A DNA stretch of 64,000 nucleotides from JAQUGA01 sp964521105 (GCA_964521105.1 CAZFPO010000004.1:1-64000); one strand, 5' to 3'; positions 9,275-19,460 are shown, counted from the stretch's first letter. The notes: generated by a model not told the origin, from the letters alone. Numbers and translations are program-made.

Positions 9275-11355
9275 TATGACATCCCATTAAGTTTACGAAT
9301 GAACCACTCCGAAGCAAACAACGCAACAATTAACATAAAATAAATCCAGAATGAACCTAAATTGGTATATTTCTTTGTTTTAAGTTCAACCGAACGAATG
9401 GAGCTATTATTTTTGATTTTTTCGGCTAATTTATCAATCTGACTATAATAAATCATTTCTCCATTATGAATTTTTGCAAGTTGCATCATTAGATTTTTAT
9501 CAGCCAATAAATTCAACGATTCTATTGCTAGTTTCTGGATTGTAAAAACACCTTTTTTAGTATATTTTTTTGAACCGATTGCACTATTTGCTTCCCAATA
9601 ATAATTGCCCGAAGGGAACTTCCCTGCATTAAGTTCATAAGCATCTATTGTTCGAGAAAACTCAAATGGAAATGATTTTCCTTCTTCATCTTTAATTATC
9701 ATTGTTACCTCAGCATCATTAATTCGCTCCATGGCATCATTGTATAGTTCGGCATTAAAAAACACCTCTTCGTTTTCGCCAACAACTTGTTTATGAGTAA
9801 CTCTAAAATTGCTTCTATCATTGCTAACCATAAGATATTGAGCAATTTTTGTTAACAATTCGTCAAATAATAAATGTTCGGAAGTTTGCTGATATATTGC
9901 TGTACGCCAACGCCATATCCCCTCACCACAAAGCACTCCATTTCGATTATTATCTATTTCTGAAAACATTAATAATGGCATATCGCTCACAATTTGACCA
10001 ATTCGTTGAAAAAGTAAAATATTGGCTGAATTTGATGTTTTATAGGTTCCAAATGGTACTAATAAAGGAGGCAGTTTTTCAAGGGTTTTAGCTAATGTGC
10101 CTGAAACTGAAAAAAGAACAAAATTTTGATTTACTGATAAAAAAGCGTCATTAAAAATATTTTTCGACTGATTGATTTGTAAACCACTATTAACTCGATT
10201 AAATGCCGACAAATCAGTTTTGTTTCCAATGATATAAAAAACTGGAATGTGCTGTTGATTAATTCGGTTTAATAATAAGGTTGAAGCGTTGTTTGATGTT
10301 GGTAATTGATGCATTATTACTAATTGATAATCAAGATTCAAATCCGAAATTTCATCAATTTGTTTTTCATCTACAAAATAACTTTCGTTGGATAAAAGGG
10401 CTTGTTTAATTGCAGTTATATCAGGATGTGGAGCTTGATAAACTAACAAAATTTTATCCTTTCTATCCATCACTTCTACAAAAACTTCGTAACGGTTATT
10501 TAAGAATGTATTTTCACCATCAATTTCATGAATTTTGATTGAATATTTTTGGACACCTGGTTTACTTGACTCAATATATAATCGTATTGTTTCGGAAAAG
10601 GAATTACCAACTATTTGAATTTGTTTGCGAAAAACTTCTTTTCCTTCATTTTCGATACTTAAAACAGCTGTTTCGCCCGACAACAAACTTGCAGCAACAT
10701 TTATTTCCATGGGGAAACTATTTCCTTTAAAAACCGATTTATTGGCAAAAACCTTTGTAATTTTTAAATCTTTTTTTACTAATGTATCACCTAATAAAAC
10801 CGAGTAAATTGGAAAAGGAATCTGTTCGGCTAAAAAGTATGGATTAATTCCTTTATTATAAATTCCATCTGAAATTAAAACAATGGCTCCAACGTTTCTG
10901 CCAGCATACAGCGTTTTTAATTCTACAAACAATTCCGACAAGTCAGTTTCTTGCTCATTGTACGACAAATTTAATCCATTTTGAATGTTACTACCAAACG
11001 TTAATTCGCGTGTTTCATACTGATTTTTAAGTATTTCAATTTGCTTATCTAAACTTTCGCTAAAAGTATTTTTATAAAAAACTGAATCCTTAGAAAGAAT
11101 GATAGAATTTGAATTATCGTGTGCAATAATTATTAATGGTTTCTCAATTTCCTTAACATTTCGTATTATCAAAGGATTGAGCAATAAAATGCAAAGTAAA
11201 AAAGTAGCTATAAATCGTAAAGCGGGTAATATTCGTTGTTGAAATTTCGAAATATTATCTGGAAACTTTTTCCAATATGCAAAAAAACTCACCAAAGCAC
11301 TTATTGTAATGCATAAAAATATAAACCACAATGAGTATTCGGTGATAATTTTCAT
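9274..11355 (-). CDS. VWA-domain membrane protein
   Basis: 693 residues with two N-terminal membrane segments (about 9-28 and 46-64) and one near the C terminus (about 670-688). A von Willebrand factor A-like fold follows the second segment, with a MIDAS-like D-x-S-x-S motif at D80-S82-S84 (HDNSNS) and VLISDGIYNKG further on. The central part resembles extracellular Ig-like and glutamine-amidotransferase-like modules seen in BatA/BatB-related proteins of Bacteroidota. The role is unknown, probably envelope stress or assembly. It lies 28 bp downstream of fabG and overlaps the YdcF-like gene. Confidence 0.7.
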   Translation of the reverse strand: MKIITEYSLWFIFLCITISALVSFFAYWKKFPDNISKFQQRILPALRFIATFLLCILLLNPLIIRNVKEIEKPLIIIAHDNSNSIILSKDSVFYKNTFSESLDKQIEILKNQYETRELTFGSNIQNGLNLSYNEQETDLSELFVELKTLYAGRNVGAIVLISDGIYNKGINPYFLAEQIPFPIYSVLLGDTLVKKDLKITKVFANKSVFKGNSFPMEINVAASLLSGETAVLSIENEGKEVFRKQIQIVGNSFSETIRLYIESSKPGVQKYSIKIHEIDGENTFLNNRYEVFVEVMDRKDKILLVYQAPHPDITAIKQALLSNESYFVDEKQIDEISDLNLDYQLVIMHQLPTSNNASTLLLNRINQQHIPVFYIIGNKTDLSAFNRVNSGLQINQSKNIFNDAFLSVNQNFVLFSVSGTLAKTLEKLPPLLVPFGTYKTSNSANILLFQRIGQIVSDMPLLMFSEIDNNRNGVLCGEGIWRWRTAIYQQTSEHLLFDELLTKIAQYLMVSNDRSNFRVTHKQVVGENEEVFFNAELYNDAMERINDAEVTMIIKDEEGKSFPFEFSRTIDAYELNAGKFPSGNYYWEANSAIGSKKYTKKGVFTIQKLAIESLNLLADKNLMMQLAKIHNGEMIYYSQIDKLAEKIKNNSSIRSVELKTKKYTNLGSFWIYFMLIVALFASEWFIRKLNGMS

Positions 11356-11383
11356 AAATTTTTAAAGCGACAAAAAAAATTAA

Positions 11384-12130
11384 TTATAAATACATACCCC
11401 CATCACAGCTAATAACCTGCCCAGTGATGTATGACGACAAATCGGAAGCTAAGTACAAGGCGGTGTTAGCAACATCATTAACAGTACCTGTGCGGCGCAA
11501 TGGAATTTGCTTTACCCACTCTGATTTAACATCTTCGGCTAAGCCATGTGTCATTTCGGTTTCGATAAATCCTGGAGCAATTGCATTACAGCGTATGTTT
11601 CGTGAGCCAAGTTCCTGAGCAATTGATTTGGTAAATCCTATCATTCCAGCTTTAGAAGCAGCATAGTTAGCTTGTCCAAAATTACCACGCAATCCAACAA
11701 TCGAAGTCATGTTGATAATAGTACCGTAGCGTTGTTTTAACATAAATTTTTGAACGGCTTTGGTTAAATTGAAAACAGATTTTAAATTTATTTTTATCAC
11801 CAAATCAAAATCTTCTTCGCTCATTCGCATAAGCAAATTATCGCGAGTAATACCTGCATTATTAATTAAAATGTCAATTTTTCCAAAATCGGAATGAATT
11901 TCATTAATTGTTATTTCCGAAGCCTCAAACGATGATGCATCAGATGCATAAGCTTTTGCTTTTATTCCATATGATTCAAGCTCTTTTTCTAACGCAATTG
12001 CATTATCATCAACACGTAAATCGGTAAAGGCTATATTTGCACCATGTTGAGCAAAAATTAAGGCTATCCCTTTTCCAATTCCTCTAGAACCGCCAGTTAT
12101 TACGGCTACTTTTCCTTCTAATAGTTTCAT
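11384..12130 (-). CDS. fabG: 3-oxoacyl-[acyl-carrier-protein] reductase FabG
   Basis: A 248-residue short-chain dehydrogenase, the usual FabG length. It has the NADPH-binding TGGSRGIGKG motif (residues 12-21), NNAG (90-93), the catalytic S143, Y156 and K160 in the order S...YxxxK, and a C-terminal SSYITGQVISCDGGM typical of FabG. It reduces 3-oxoacyl-ACP in fatty-acid elongation in the cytoplasm. Other SDRs share these motifs, but the overall match to FabG is strong. It is first in the minus-strand run towards the VWA gene. Confidence 0.92.
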   Translation of the reverse strand: MKLLEGKVAVITGGSRGIGKGIALIFAQHGANIAFTDLRVDDNAIALEKELESYGIKAKAYASDASSFEASEITINEIHSDFGKIDILINNAGITRDNLLMRMSEEDFDLVIKINLKSVFNLTKAVQKFMLKQRYGTIINMTSIVGLRGNFGQANYAASKAGMIGFTKSIAQELGSRNIRCNAIAPGFIETEMTHGLAEDVKSEWVKQIPLRRTGTVNDVANTALYLASDLSSYITGQVISCDGGMYL

Positions 12131-12150
12131 AATTATTGAATTTAAAAAAA

Positions 12151-12186
12151 CAAAAGTAGCTAATTTTTCTTGCTTAACTATTCAAA
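12151..12186 (-). promoter_or_regulatory. Candidate promoter of fabG
   Basis: On the minus strand a TACTTTTG box (plus 12151-12158) fits the Bacteroidota -7 consensus TAnnTTTG. A TTTG (plus 12183-12186) lies 24 bp further upstream, a little long for the usual -33/-7 spacing. The fabG start is 20 bp downstream. Confidence 0.3.
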
Positions 12187-12335
12187 GCTAATTGTTTTTG
12201 TATAATTACCTGATAATTAACACCTTTATTATTTGGCAGATTTCAATTAGTGAAGAAAAAAAATGTTTTTGAATAAAAAAACTATTTGAAAGCTATATTT
12301 TTATCAAATTTGCATAAAACATTTAAAATTTAATC

Positions 12336-12806
12336 ATGAGAAAAAAACCTAGTTATTTATTAATCGTAATGCTTCTGTCGACATTAAGTGTATCGGCACA
12401 ATTATTTGAAGAAAACAAACTCACCATTGGAGGATCGTATGGCTTTGATATTGAGAAAATTGGAGTTATGGTTGGTGAACGAAGTAATGTAACCGACAAC
12501 ATTGGAATTGACGGCAATTTAATTTATTACAATTACGAAAATGGTTATGCACTTGAAGTGAATTTTAATGGTGTTTATTTTTTTTCTACCAATGATTTAA
12601 AACCATACGGAATATTAGGGTTAAATTTTAGCACAAGCTCTTTTACTTTATTAGGAATTAAAGCAAATGGTCGCGAATTTGGTTTAAATATTGGCGGTGG
12701 ATTAGAATATTCTTTAGATAAAATTTCATTTTTTATAGAGCCCAAATACACACTTGGTGGATTTGATCAACTTAATGCAACAGTTGGCATTAGGGTAAAT
12801 TTATAA
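12336..12806 (+). CDS. Small outer-membrane beta-barrel-like protein
   Basis: 156 residues with a signal peptide ending SVSA-Q (about residue 21). The rest alternates hydrophobic and polar residues in short strands separated by turns (GGSYGFDIEK, GIDGNLIYYNYENG, FGLNIGGGLEYSL) and ends in VGIRVNL, consistent with an eight-stranded barrel. I do not recognise a specific family or ligand. It stands alone, between fabG (divergent) and pbpC. Confidence 0.65.
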   Translation: MRKKPSYLLIVMLLSTLSVSAQLFEENKLTIGGSYGFDIEKIGVMVGERSNVTDNIGIDGNLIYYNYENGYALEVNFNGVYFFSTNDLKPYGILGLNFSTSSFTLLGIKANGREFGLNIGGGLEYSLDKISFFIEPKYTLGGFDQLNATVGIRVNL

Positions 12807-12910
12807 TTATTTACAAAATCATGCTACGAAATTCTATAAATGAATTATAGTGGCATAATTTATTTTGTGGGTAAAAATTTTGTTTAAATTTACGTTTTCA
12901 AATAAATAAG

Positions 12911-15301
12911 GTGAATAAACTAATAAACCAAATCAAACCAATTAATTTCCAACAATTTTCAAATTTCTTTTTTCAGAAATTTCCAAATATTAAAAATCGA
13001 ATTTTACGAACTCCCTCTTGGATAAAAGCGATACTATTCGCCTTTTTTTTTGATTTAGTAATTTTTTTAATTTTAAATGCCATTTTCCCATTGCCTTATC
13101 AGGACGATTTTTCGCAAATTGTCAAATCGTCGGAAGGAAAAGTTATGTACGCTAATTTAAATAATACAGATAAATGGCGGTTTGAGACAAAAATTGATGA
13201 AATAACGCCCGTTTTACGAAAAACAATAATTTTTAAAGAGGACAAATACTTTTATTACCATTTTGGTATAAATCCCATTTCGATTGTTAAAGCTTTTGTT
13301 AATAATCTTTTTGGAGGTAACCGAACTATAGGTGCCTCAACGATAACGATGCAAGTAGCTCGAATGATTGAACGAAAAGAGCGTAGTTATGGCAATAAAA
13401 TTATCGAAATGTTTAGGGCAATACAGCTTGAAATGAAGTATTCAAAAGAAGAAATTTTGCAAATGTATTTGAATTTGGTTCCTTATGGAGGGAATATCGA
13501 GGGGGTAAAAACGGCAGCATATTTTTATTTAGATCAAAAGCCCGAAGCATTGAGTTTATCTCAAATTACCATTTTATCTATCATCCCAAATTTTCCAAAT
13601 ATTATCTCTTCTAACAATTTTCAAGAACTTTATGTGAAACGAAATGAATGGCTTAATAAATTTAAAATAGCAGGAATTTTCGATTCAAAAACGATTGATG
13701 ATGCATTGAATGAACCAATAAATTTAAATCGTAAGCAACGACCTATTACCGCTCCACATCTTTCCATACGGGCTTGTACAAGCAATCCGAAATCGAATGA
13801 AATTGAAACGACCATTCAAAACGAGATTCAATCAAAAGCCGAAGAAATTGTCAAAAACTACATCCAGCCATTGCAATATTGTAACATCGGGAATGCTTCG
13901 GTTATGATCATTGATAATAAAAAAAATGAAGTGGTGGCTTATGTTGGCTCTTCCGATTTTTTTAACAGCAGTCATCAAGGCGAAGTAGATGGTGTTAAAT
14001 CGGTTCGCTCACCAGGAAGTACTTTAAAACCCTTATTGTATGGTTTAGCGATAGATTATGGATTAATTACTCCAAAAATGAAAGTATCCGATGTTCCCAT
14101 AACATTTGGTGGATATACCCCTGGTAATTATGATGATAAATGTCGAGGCTTAATAACCATCGAACAAGCATTAGCTTTATCGCTTAACATTCCGGCGGTT
14201 TGGCTTTTAAATCAAGTGGGCGTAGATGATTTTGTAAAAGTAATGGCAAGTTGTGGATTTAAACAAGTTAAAAAAGACCAAAATAAGCTAGGATTATCAG
14301 TAATTTTAGGCGGTTGTGGTGTTCGTTTAGAGGAACTTACAAATTTATTTAGCATGTTTGCTAAAGGGGGACTATATCAAAAGGCTACGATGTATAAAAA
14401 CGAAAAAAAGTCTAAACCCAGCCGAATACTGTCGGAAGCTGCTGTATTTATGATTACTGAAATATTAACAAAAGCCGAGCGTCCAGATTTTCCATCCAAC
14501 TGGGCAATGAATGCCAATGCACCAAAAATTGCATGGAAAACTGGTACTTCATACGGTCGTAGAGATGCGTGGAGTATAGGATACAATCGCGAGTATACTA
14601 TTGGTGTGTGGGTTGGCAACTTCGACGGTCGAGGAACCCCCGAACTTACTGGCGCAAACATTGCCACTCCTCTCCTTTTTCAGCTCTTTAATGCCATCGA
14701 TATTTCACAAGAAAACATTTGGTTTGCTCCTCCAAAAACCATCGATTACCGAGAAGTATGTTCCGAAAGTGGTCTCATTCCGGAAGATTTCTGCGAAAAC
14801 AAAGTCATCGATTCATACACACCGGGCATTTCACCTAATCAGCGTTGCAACCATTTAATTGAGGTTTATACAAATTTAGATGAAACTGTTTCGTACTGCA
14901 AAAAATGTCAGCCCGAAAAAAATATAAAACGTAATTTATACCGAAACCTTCCTCAAGAGGTTATCACGTTTTTTGAAGAACAAAATATTCCCTATAAAAA
15001 AATACCCCCTCATAACGAAAAATGCACTCGAATTTTTAGTCAAAATGCACCTACTATAACATCACTCAGCGATGGATTAGAATATATTTTATTAACTGGT
15101 GAAAAGCAAAAACTTATGCTCAAAGCTTCCACCGAAAATTCAGTGATTCACGTTTGGTGGTATGTGAACGATAAACTTTTAACCATTGCAAAAGCGAATG
15201 AAAAAGTGTTTTTTGTTCCTCCTTCGGGAAATTTAAAAATTTCGTGTACCGACGATAAAGGGCGTAATTCAAATATTTGGATTAATGTGAAATATATTTA
15301 A
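12911..15301 (+). CDS. pbpC: Penicillin-binding protein 1C
   Basis: A 796-residue bifunctional peptidoglycan synthase with a GTG start. One membrane segment (about 38-58) is followed by a GT51 glycosyltransferase domain (E110 in FKEDKYFYYHFG; GASTITMQVAR; EEILQMYLNLVPYG). The transpeptidase domain has STLK (S370, K373), SLN (424-426) and KTG (543-545). The C terminus (from about 690) is the BiPBP_C domain that marks the PBP1C class. It polymerises and cross-links murein at the inner-membrane surface. The alpha-2-macroglobulin gene often paired with pbpC is not adjacent. Confidence 0.93.
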   Translation: MNKLINQIKPINFQQFSNFFFQKFPNIKNRILRTPSWIKAILFAFFFDLVIFLILNAIFPLPYQDDFSQIVKSSEGKVMYANLNNTDKWRFETKIDEITPVLRKTIIFKEDKYFYYHFGINPISIVKAFVNNLFGGNRTIGASTITMQVARMIERKERSYGNKIIEMFRAIQLEMKYSKEEILQMYLNLVPYGGNIEGVKTAAYFYLDQKPEALSLSQITILSIIPNFPNIISSNNFQELYVKRNEWLNKFKIAGIFDSKTIDDALNEPINLNRKQRPITAPHLSIRACTSNPKSNEIETTIQNEIQSKAEEIVKNYIQPLQYCNIGNASVMIIDNKKNEVVAYVGSSDFFNSSHQGEVDGVKSVRSPGSTLKPLLYGLAIDYGLITPKMKVSDVPITFGGYTPGNYDDKCRGLITIEQALALSLNIPAVWLLNQVGVDDFVKVMASCGFKQVKKDQNKLGLSVILGGCGVRLEELTNLFSMFAKGGLYQKATMYKNEKKSKPSRILSEAAVFMITEILTKAERPDFPSNWAMNANAPKIAWKTGTSYGRRDAWSIGYNREYTIGVWVGNFDGRGTPELTGANIATPLLFQLFNAIDISQENIWFAPPKTIDYREVCSESGLIPEDFCENKVIDSYTPGISPNQRCNHLIEVYTNLDETVSYCKKCQPEKNIKRNLYRNLPQEVITFFEEQNIPYKKIPPHNEKCTRIFSQNAPTITSLSDGLEYILLTGEKQKLMLKASTENSVIHVWWYVNDKLLTIAKANEKVFFVPPSGNLKISCTDDKGRNSNIWINVKYI

Positions 15302-15326
15302 TAACTATAATTCCGATTATCTTATA

Positions 15327-15902
15327 CTACTCAATTTCGATATTATATTTTTCTAAAAGACCAGCGATTCCGTTAAGCGAAAACTTTGCTTTCTTTATTT
15401 TATTAATATCTGGGTCGATGGAGTAATTGTATGCACTTCGAAAATCAGCTTTTTCCAATATTGAATGTACAAATGTCGACCTTTGAAGATCACAATTATC
15501 ATAAATTGAAGCAGTTAAATCACATTCTGTAAAGTCTACTTCCTGTATTTGTGAGTTTTTAAATATTGTTTTTTTTAGTTTTAGTTTATAAAACGACGAA
15601 TAATTTAAAATGCAATGGTCGAATCTGAATGCTAGTCCAAATTCATTACAGTTTTCAAAATGAAGTCCTAGCATTTTACAATCTTTGAATATCACATCTC
15701 TAAATGCGGTTTGAGATATTTTAACCATACTTAAGTTACAGGATAAAAACTCACAATCATAAAATTTAAAATCACTAAAGTTGTCATCCGAAAAATCACA
15801 ATTTATAAATCGACAACTTTCGTATTCTCCTACTTTAATTGGATTTTCAATTTTATCATTAGCGTTAAATGTCAGTTCAAATTGGTATACTTGATTATTC
15901 AT
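15327..15902 (-). CDS. Pentapeptide-repeat protein
   Basis: 191 residues with degenerate pentapeptide repeats of the A(D/N)LxF kind across residues ~25-160 (CRFINCDF, CEFLSCNL, CDLTASIYDNCDL, ADFRSA), which should fold into a right-handed quadrilateral beta-helix. The C terminus (NKIKKAKFSLNGIAGLLEKY) matches chromosomal Qnr-like pentapeptide proteins. Some relatives mimic DNA and protect gyrase; a specific role is not shown here. It is convergent with pbpC and leaves 25 bp between the two stops. Confidence 0.85.
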   Translation of the reverse strand: MNNQVYQFELTFNANDKIENPIKVGEYESCRFINCDFSDDNFSDFKFYDCEFLSCNLSMVKISQTAFRDVIFKDCKMLGLHFENCNEFGLAFRFDHCILNYSSFYKLKLKKTIFKNSQIQEVDFTECDLTASIYDNCDLQRSTFVHSILEKADFRSAYNYSIDPDINKIKKAKFSLNGIAGLLEKYNIEIE

Positions 15903-16037
15903 TCTTAATATTTTTATTCATTAATTTTTACAAATTACAATCAAAAACAAAGGTAATTGGATTCAAAACAAAACCAAAAAATTAAGATGTTTTTTTAAAT
16001 CGATAAAAAAGTAACTCATAAATGCTATAATTTTTAT

Positions 16038-16045
16038 TATATTTG
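16038..16045 (+). promoter_or_regulatory. Candidate -7 box upstream of the knot protein
   Basis: TATATTTG matches TAnnTTTG, 61 bp before the start at 16107. No clear -33 TTG was found at the usual distance, so this is only half a promoter. Confidence 0.35.
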
Positions 16046-16106
16046 TGCTAACAAATTGAATTTCAAATCAAACAAATTACTATAAACAAAACTTAAAATT
16101 GAATTT

Positions 16107-16445
16107 ATGAAAAATGTAATGTTATTCTTTGGAGCATTTTTTTTGTTAACAACATCGTTAAAAGCTCAAAAAGTATTTTCGGTTGATGCCGATTATAAAG
16201 CCAATGTGAAAGTTTTTGTGGTGGATGCCGATTATAAAGCCGACTTATTGGTTTACAAAGTAGATGCAGATTACAAGGCAGGCGAAAACGATGGTAAATG
16301 GTTTTTCACAAATGCCGATTATCAAGCAAAAAAGAAAATATATTTTGTAAATTCCGACTATCAAGCCGATTTAAAAATATATTTTGTAGACTCTGACTAT
16401 AAAGCTGGTTGGAAAAACAATGCTAAAAAAGCAATAATGTATTAA
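16107..16445 (+). CDS. Septoil-knot (DUF6150) repeat protein, secreted
   Basis: 112 residues with a signal peptide ending SLKA-Q (about residue 20). The mature chain is six near-perfect copies of a [DN]x-DY-[KQ]-A motif (VDADYKA three times, then NADYQA, NSDYQA and DSDYKA). Each is preceded by a short hydrophobic strand such as KVFVV or KIYFV, and the chain ends in GWKNNAKKAIMY. This is the pattern of the small family described as a 7(1) septoil knot: seven strands forming a knotted propeller-like fold. The biochemical role is unknown. The mature protein is probably periplasmic or exported. It is a single-gene unit before ettA. Confidence 0.75.
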   Translation: MKNVMLFFGAFFLLTTSLKAQKVFSVDADYKANVKVFVVDADYKADLLVYKVDADYKAGENDGKWFFTNADYQAKKKIYFVNSDYQADLKIYFVDSDYKAGWKNNAKKAIMY

Positions 16446-16601
16446 TGTTTATTGTTCATTCTACAGTTGTCTGTTAAAAGAACAATCTTGCCATTATAAA
16501 AGATAATGACATTTTTCAATTACTGACTTTTATTATTGATATTTGGATTAATGTATAATATCGTAAATAATAAGAAGCATCGATTTAAAACACTTTTTTT
16601 A

Positions 16602-16634
16602 TTTGACTAACTGATTTAATATTTTCTAAATTTG
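16602..16634 (+). promoter_or_regulatory. Candidate promoter of ettA
   Basis: TTTGAC (16602-16607) and TAAATTTG (16627-16634) match the Bacteroidota -33 TTG and -7 TAnnTTTG boxes, with 21 bp between them. The ettA ATG is 29 bp further on. Confidence 0.5.
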
Positions 16635-16663
16635 TATCTTCGTGCCAAATTAAAAATAAAAAA

Positions 16664-18343
16664 ATGAGTGACGATAAAAAGATCATCTTTTCGATGGTTA
16701 ACGTAAGCAAAACATTTCCACCAGCAAAGCAAGTATTAAAAAATATCTATCTTTCGTTTTATTACGGTGCAAAAATAGGCGTTATAGGACTAAATGGATC
16801 AGGAAAATCATCGCTTTTGAAAATTATAGCAGGTGAAGATAAGTCAATTATTGGCGATGTAGTTTTTTCTCCAGGTTATAGTGTGGGGTATTTGCCTCAA
16901 GAGCCAATATTAGATAACACAAGAACGGTTAAAGAAATTGTTACTGAGGGCGTTCAGGAAGTTGCCGATATTTTAAAAGAATATGATGAAGTGAATAATC
17001 GTTTTGCCGAACCAATGAGCGACGACGAAATGAATAAATTAATTGAACGTCAAGGCGAACTTACCGAGCTTATCGACCATCATGATGCCTGGGAATTAGA
17101 CTCAAAATTAGAGCGAGCAATGGATGCATTACGTTGTCCTGATGGTGAAACCCCCATTTTAAATCTTTCGGGAGGTGAACGCCGTAGAGTTGCTTTATGT
17201 CGTTTATTGCTAAAACAACCCGACATTTTACTATTAGATGAACCCACTAACCACCTAGATGCCGAATCGATAGAATGGCTCGAAATGCACTTACAACAAT
17301 ATAAGGGAACTGTTATAGCCGTTACCCACGATAGATATTTTTTAGACAATGTGGCTGGTTGGATTCTTGAACTAGACCGTGGAGAAGGCATACCATGGAA
17401 AGGAAATTATTCATCATGGCTCGACCAAAAATCGAATCGTTTAGCCCAAGAAGAAAAGCAAGAAAGCAAACGCCGAAAAACTCTTGAACGCGAACTTGAA
17501 TGGGTGCGTATGGCTCCTAAGGCTCGTCATGCTAAATCAAAATCAAGGTTAAATGCATACGAAAATTTGCTCAATCAAGATACTAAAGAAAAAGAAGAAC
17601 GCTTAGAAATTTTCATTCCTAACGGTCCTCGTCTGGGAAACGTTGTTATTGAAGCAAAAAATGTGGCTAAAGCATTTGGCGACAAAGTTTTATACGATGA
17701 CTTAACTTTTTCGCTTCCTCCTAATGGAATTGTTGGCATAATTGGTCCTAATGGAGCAGGAAAAACTACTCTTTTTCGACTAATAATGGAACACGACAAG
17801 CCAGAAAAAGGCACTTTTAATGTTGGCGAAACGGTGAAACTAGCATATATTGACCAACAACATAGTGAAGTTGATCCCGAAAAAAGTGTGTATGAAATTA
17901 TTTCGGGAGGAACCGAACAAATGATGCTTGGTGGTAAACTTATAAACTCAAGAGCTTATATTTCGAGGTTTAATTTTAGTGGAACCGACCAAAGCAAAAA
18001 AGCAGGAGTTTTATCAGGTGGTGAACGAAATCGCTTGCATTTGGCTTTAACACTCAAATCGGAAGCAAATGTTCTTCTATTGGACGAACCAACCAACGAC
18101 ATCGACATCAACACACTAAGAGCTTTGGAAGAGGCATTGGAAAATTTTGCAGGTTGTGCTGTCATAATTTCGCACGACCGCTGGTTTTTAGATAGAGTGT
18201 GTACTCATATTTTAGCTTTTGAAGGAAACTCACAAGTGTACTTCTTCGAAGGTTCGTATAGCGAATATGAAGAAAACCGCAAAAAACGTCTTGGAAACGA
18301 AGGTCCTAAACGAATTAGATATAAAAAGCTAATAGCTGATTAA
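16664..18343 (+). CDS. ettA: Energy-dependent translational throttle protein EttA
   Basis: A 559-residue ABC-F ATPase with no membrane segment. Two ATP-binding cassettes are seen: Walker A GLNGSGKS (42-49) with signature LSGGERRR, and Walker A GPNGAGKTT with LSGGERNR; each is followed by LLLDEPT. The P-site tRNA interaction linker between them is rich in Lys, Arg and Glu (RRKTLERELEWVRMAPKARHAKSK region). EttA binds the ribosomal E site and gates the first peptide bond according to the ATP/ADP ratio. Length and linker match EttA better than other ABC-F classes. Confidence 0.94.
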   Translation: MSDDKKIIFSMVNVSKTFPPAKQVLKNIYLSFYYGAKIGVIGLNGSGKSSLLKIIAGEDKSIIGDVVFSPGYSVGYLPQEPILDNTRTVKEIVTEGVQEVADILKEYDEVNNRFAEPMSDDEMNKLIERQGELTELIDHHDAWELDSKLERAMDALRCPDGETPILNLSGGERRRVALCRLLLKQPDILLLDEPTNHLDAESIEWLEMHLQQYKGTVIAVTHDRYFLDNVAGWILELDRGEGIPWKGNYSSWLDQKSNRLAQEEKQESKRRKTLERELEWVRMAPKARHAKSKSRLNAYENLLNQDTKEKEERLEIFIPNGPRLGNVVIEAKNVAKAFGDKVLYDDLTFSLPPNGIVGIIGPNGAGKTTLFRLIMEHDKPEKGTFNVGETVKLAYIDQQHSEVDPEKSVYEIISGGTEQMMLGGKLINSRAYISRFNFSGTDQSKKAGVLSGGERNRLHLALTLKSEANVLLLDEPTNDIDINTLRALEEALENFAGCAVIISHDRWFLDRVCTHILAFEGNSQVYFFEGSYSEYEENRKKRLGNEGPKRIRYKKLIAD

Positions 18344-18356
18344 CAAGAAATTAGCT

Positions 18357-19367
18357 TTATTTATATAATTCCATGTATCTAAAAATTTCAGTTTTAAGTC
18401 TTTCTTTGTCACTCTCATTCATAAAAGAGCTATTTACAGCATTTATATTGAGTTGTATCAACTCATCAATAGTAAATCCTTGATTATGCAACAACAAATA
18501 TTCATTTGAAAGAGTAGTAGAAAACATTGCTGGATCATCAGAATTTAAAGTACAAACTAAACCTGCATCAAACATTTTACGAATTGGGTGATTTTGTTTT
18601 GAATCTACAACTTTTAAAAAATAATTACTTGTTGGACAAACTTCTATAGGAACTTCATGATTTTTTAGATATTCCAATAAATATACATCATCAACACATC
18701 GTATTCCATGTCCGATACGTTCAGCTTTCAAATCTTTAATAGCACTCCAAATACTTTCAGCTCCAACTGCTTCACCAGCATGAGCTACAACGTGCAAACC
18801 GTTTTCTCTCGCTTTTTTATATACATCTGAAAAAAGAGCCGCTGGAAAACCATTCTCCAATCCACCTAAACCTAAACCAATAAAAACATCTCTTTTTTTT
18901 CCCTCTATAACTAAATCCAAAACATCATCTTTGCTTTCAGGAAAATTCCGTGCAATATCCGGTATAAATTGGACTTTTACATGATATTTGTCCTCTCCTG
19001 CTCTCATTCCTTTTTCGATGGCATTAATTATTTCGCTGCTTGAAAAATGTTCGACTAAAAATGAAGCACTTAAAAAAGCCTCGGAATACATTATGTTTTG
19101 AATGCTTTGAAATCGATAGAAATCTTCAATTAAAAAAGAATAATCTTCTGCTTTTTTTAAACATGATACAGCTTTTATGTATGTATCAATGAAATGTGGA
19201 AAATCTCTAAATTCAAACATTTTACGCCACTCGTTTATACTTTTAACCGGTATATCAACCATGTTTTTTTCGGCAATTTGACAATAAATATCTGGACTTA
19301 CAGCACCTTCAACATGAACATGGAGCTCAACCTTGGGCATTTTTAAAAAGAAATCTTTATAATTCAT
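18357..19367 (-). CDS. add: Adenosine deaminase
   Basis: A 336-residue amidohydrolase. It has the N-terminal zinc pair in HVHVEG (H16, H18), HAGE in the middle, IGHGIRC, and LNSDDPAMF near the C terminus, which supplies the last metal ligand. It converts adenosine to inosine in cytosolic purine salvage. Adenine deaminases and other relatives share this scaffold, so substrate preference is not certain. It converges on ettA, with 13 bp between the stops. Confidence 0.87.
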   Translation of the reverse strand: MNYKDFFLKMPKVELHVHVEGAVSPDIYCQIAEKNMVDIPVKSINEWRKMFEFRDFPHFIDTYIKAVSCLKKAEDYSFLIEDFYRFQSIQNIMYSEAFLSASFLVEHFSSSEIINAIEKGMRAGEDKYHVKVQFIPDIARNFPESKDDVLDLVIEGKKRDVFIGLGLGGLENGFPAALFSDVYKKARENGLHVVAHAGEAVGAESIWSAIKDLKAERIGHGIRCVDDVYLLEYLKNHEVPIEVCPTSNYFLKVVDSKQNHPIRKMFDAGLVCTLNSDDPAMFSTTLSNEYLLLHNQGFTIDELIQLNINAVNSSFMNESDKERLKTEIFRYMELYK

Positions 19368-19460
19368 TATAAATTTATTTAATTTATTTACAAAGGAAGC
19401 AAATAAAATAAAGTTATTTGTTTTTCAAATTTAATTTTTCCTTAATAAAAAATAATATCT

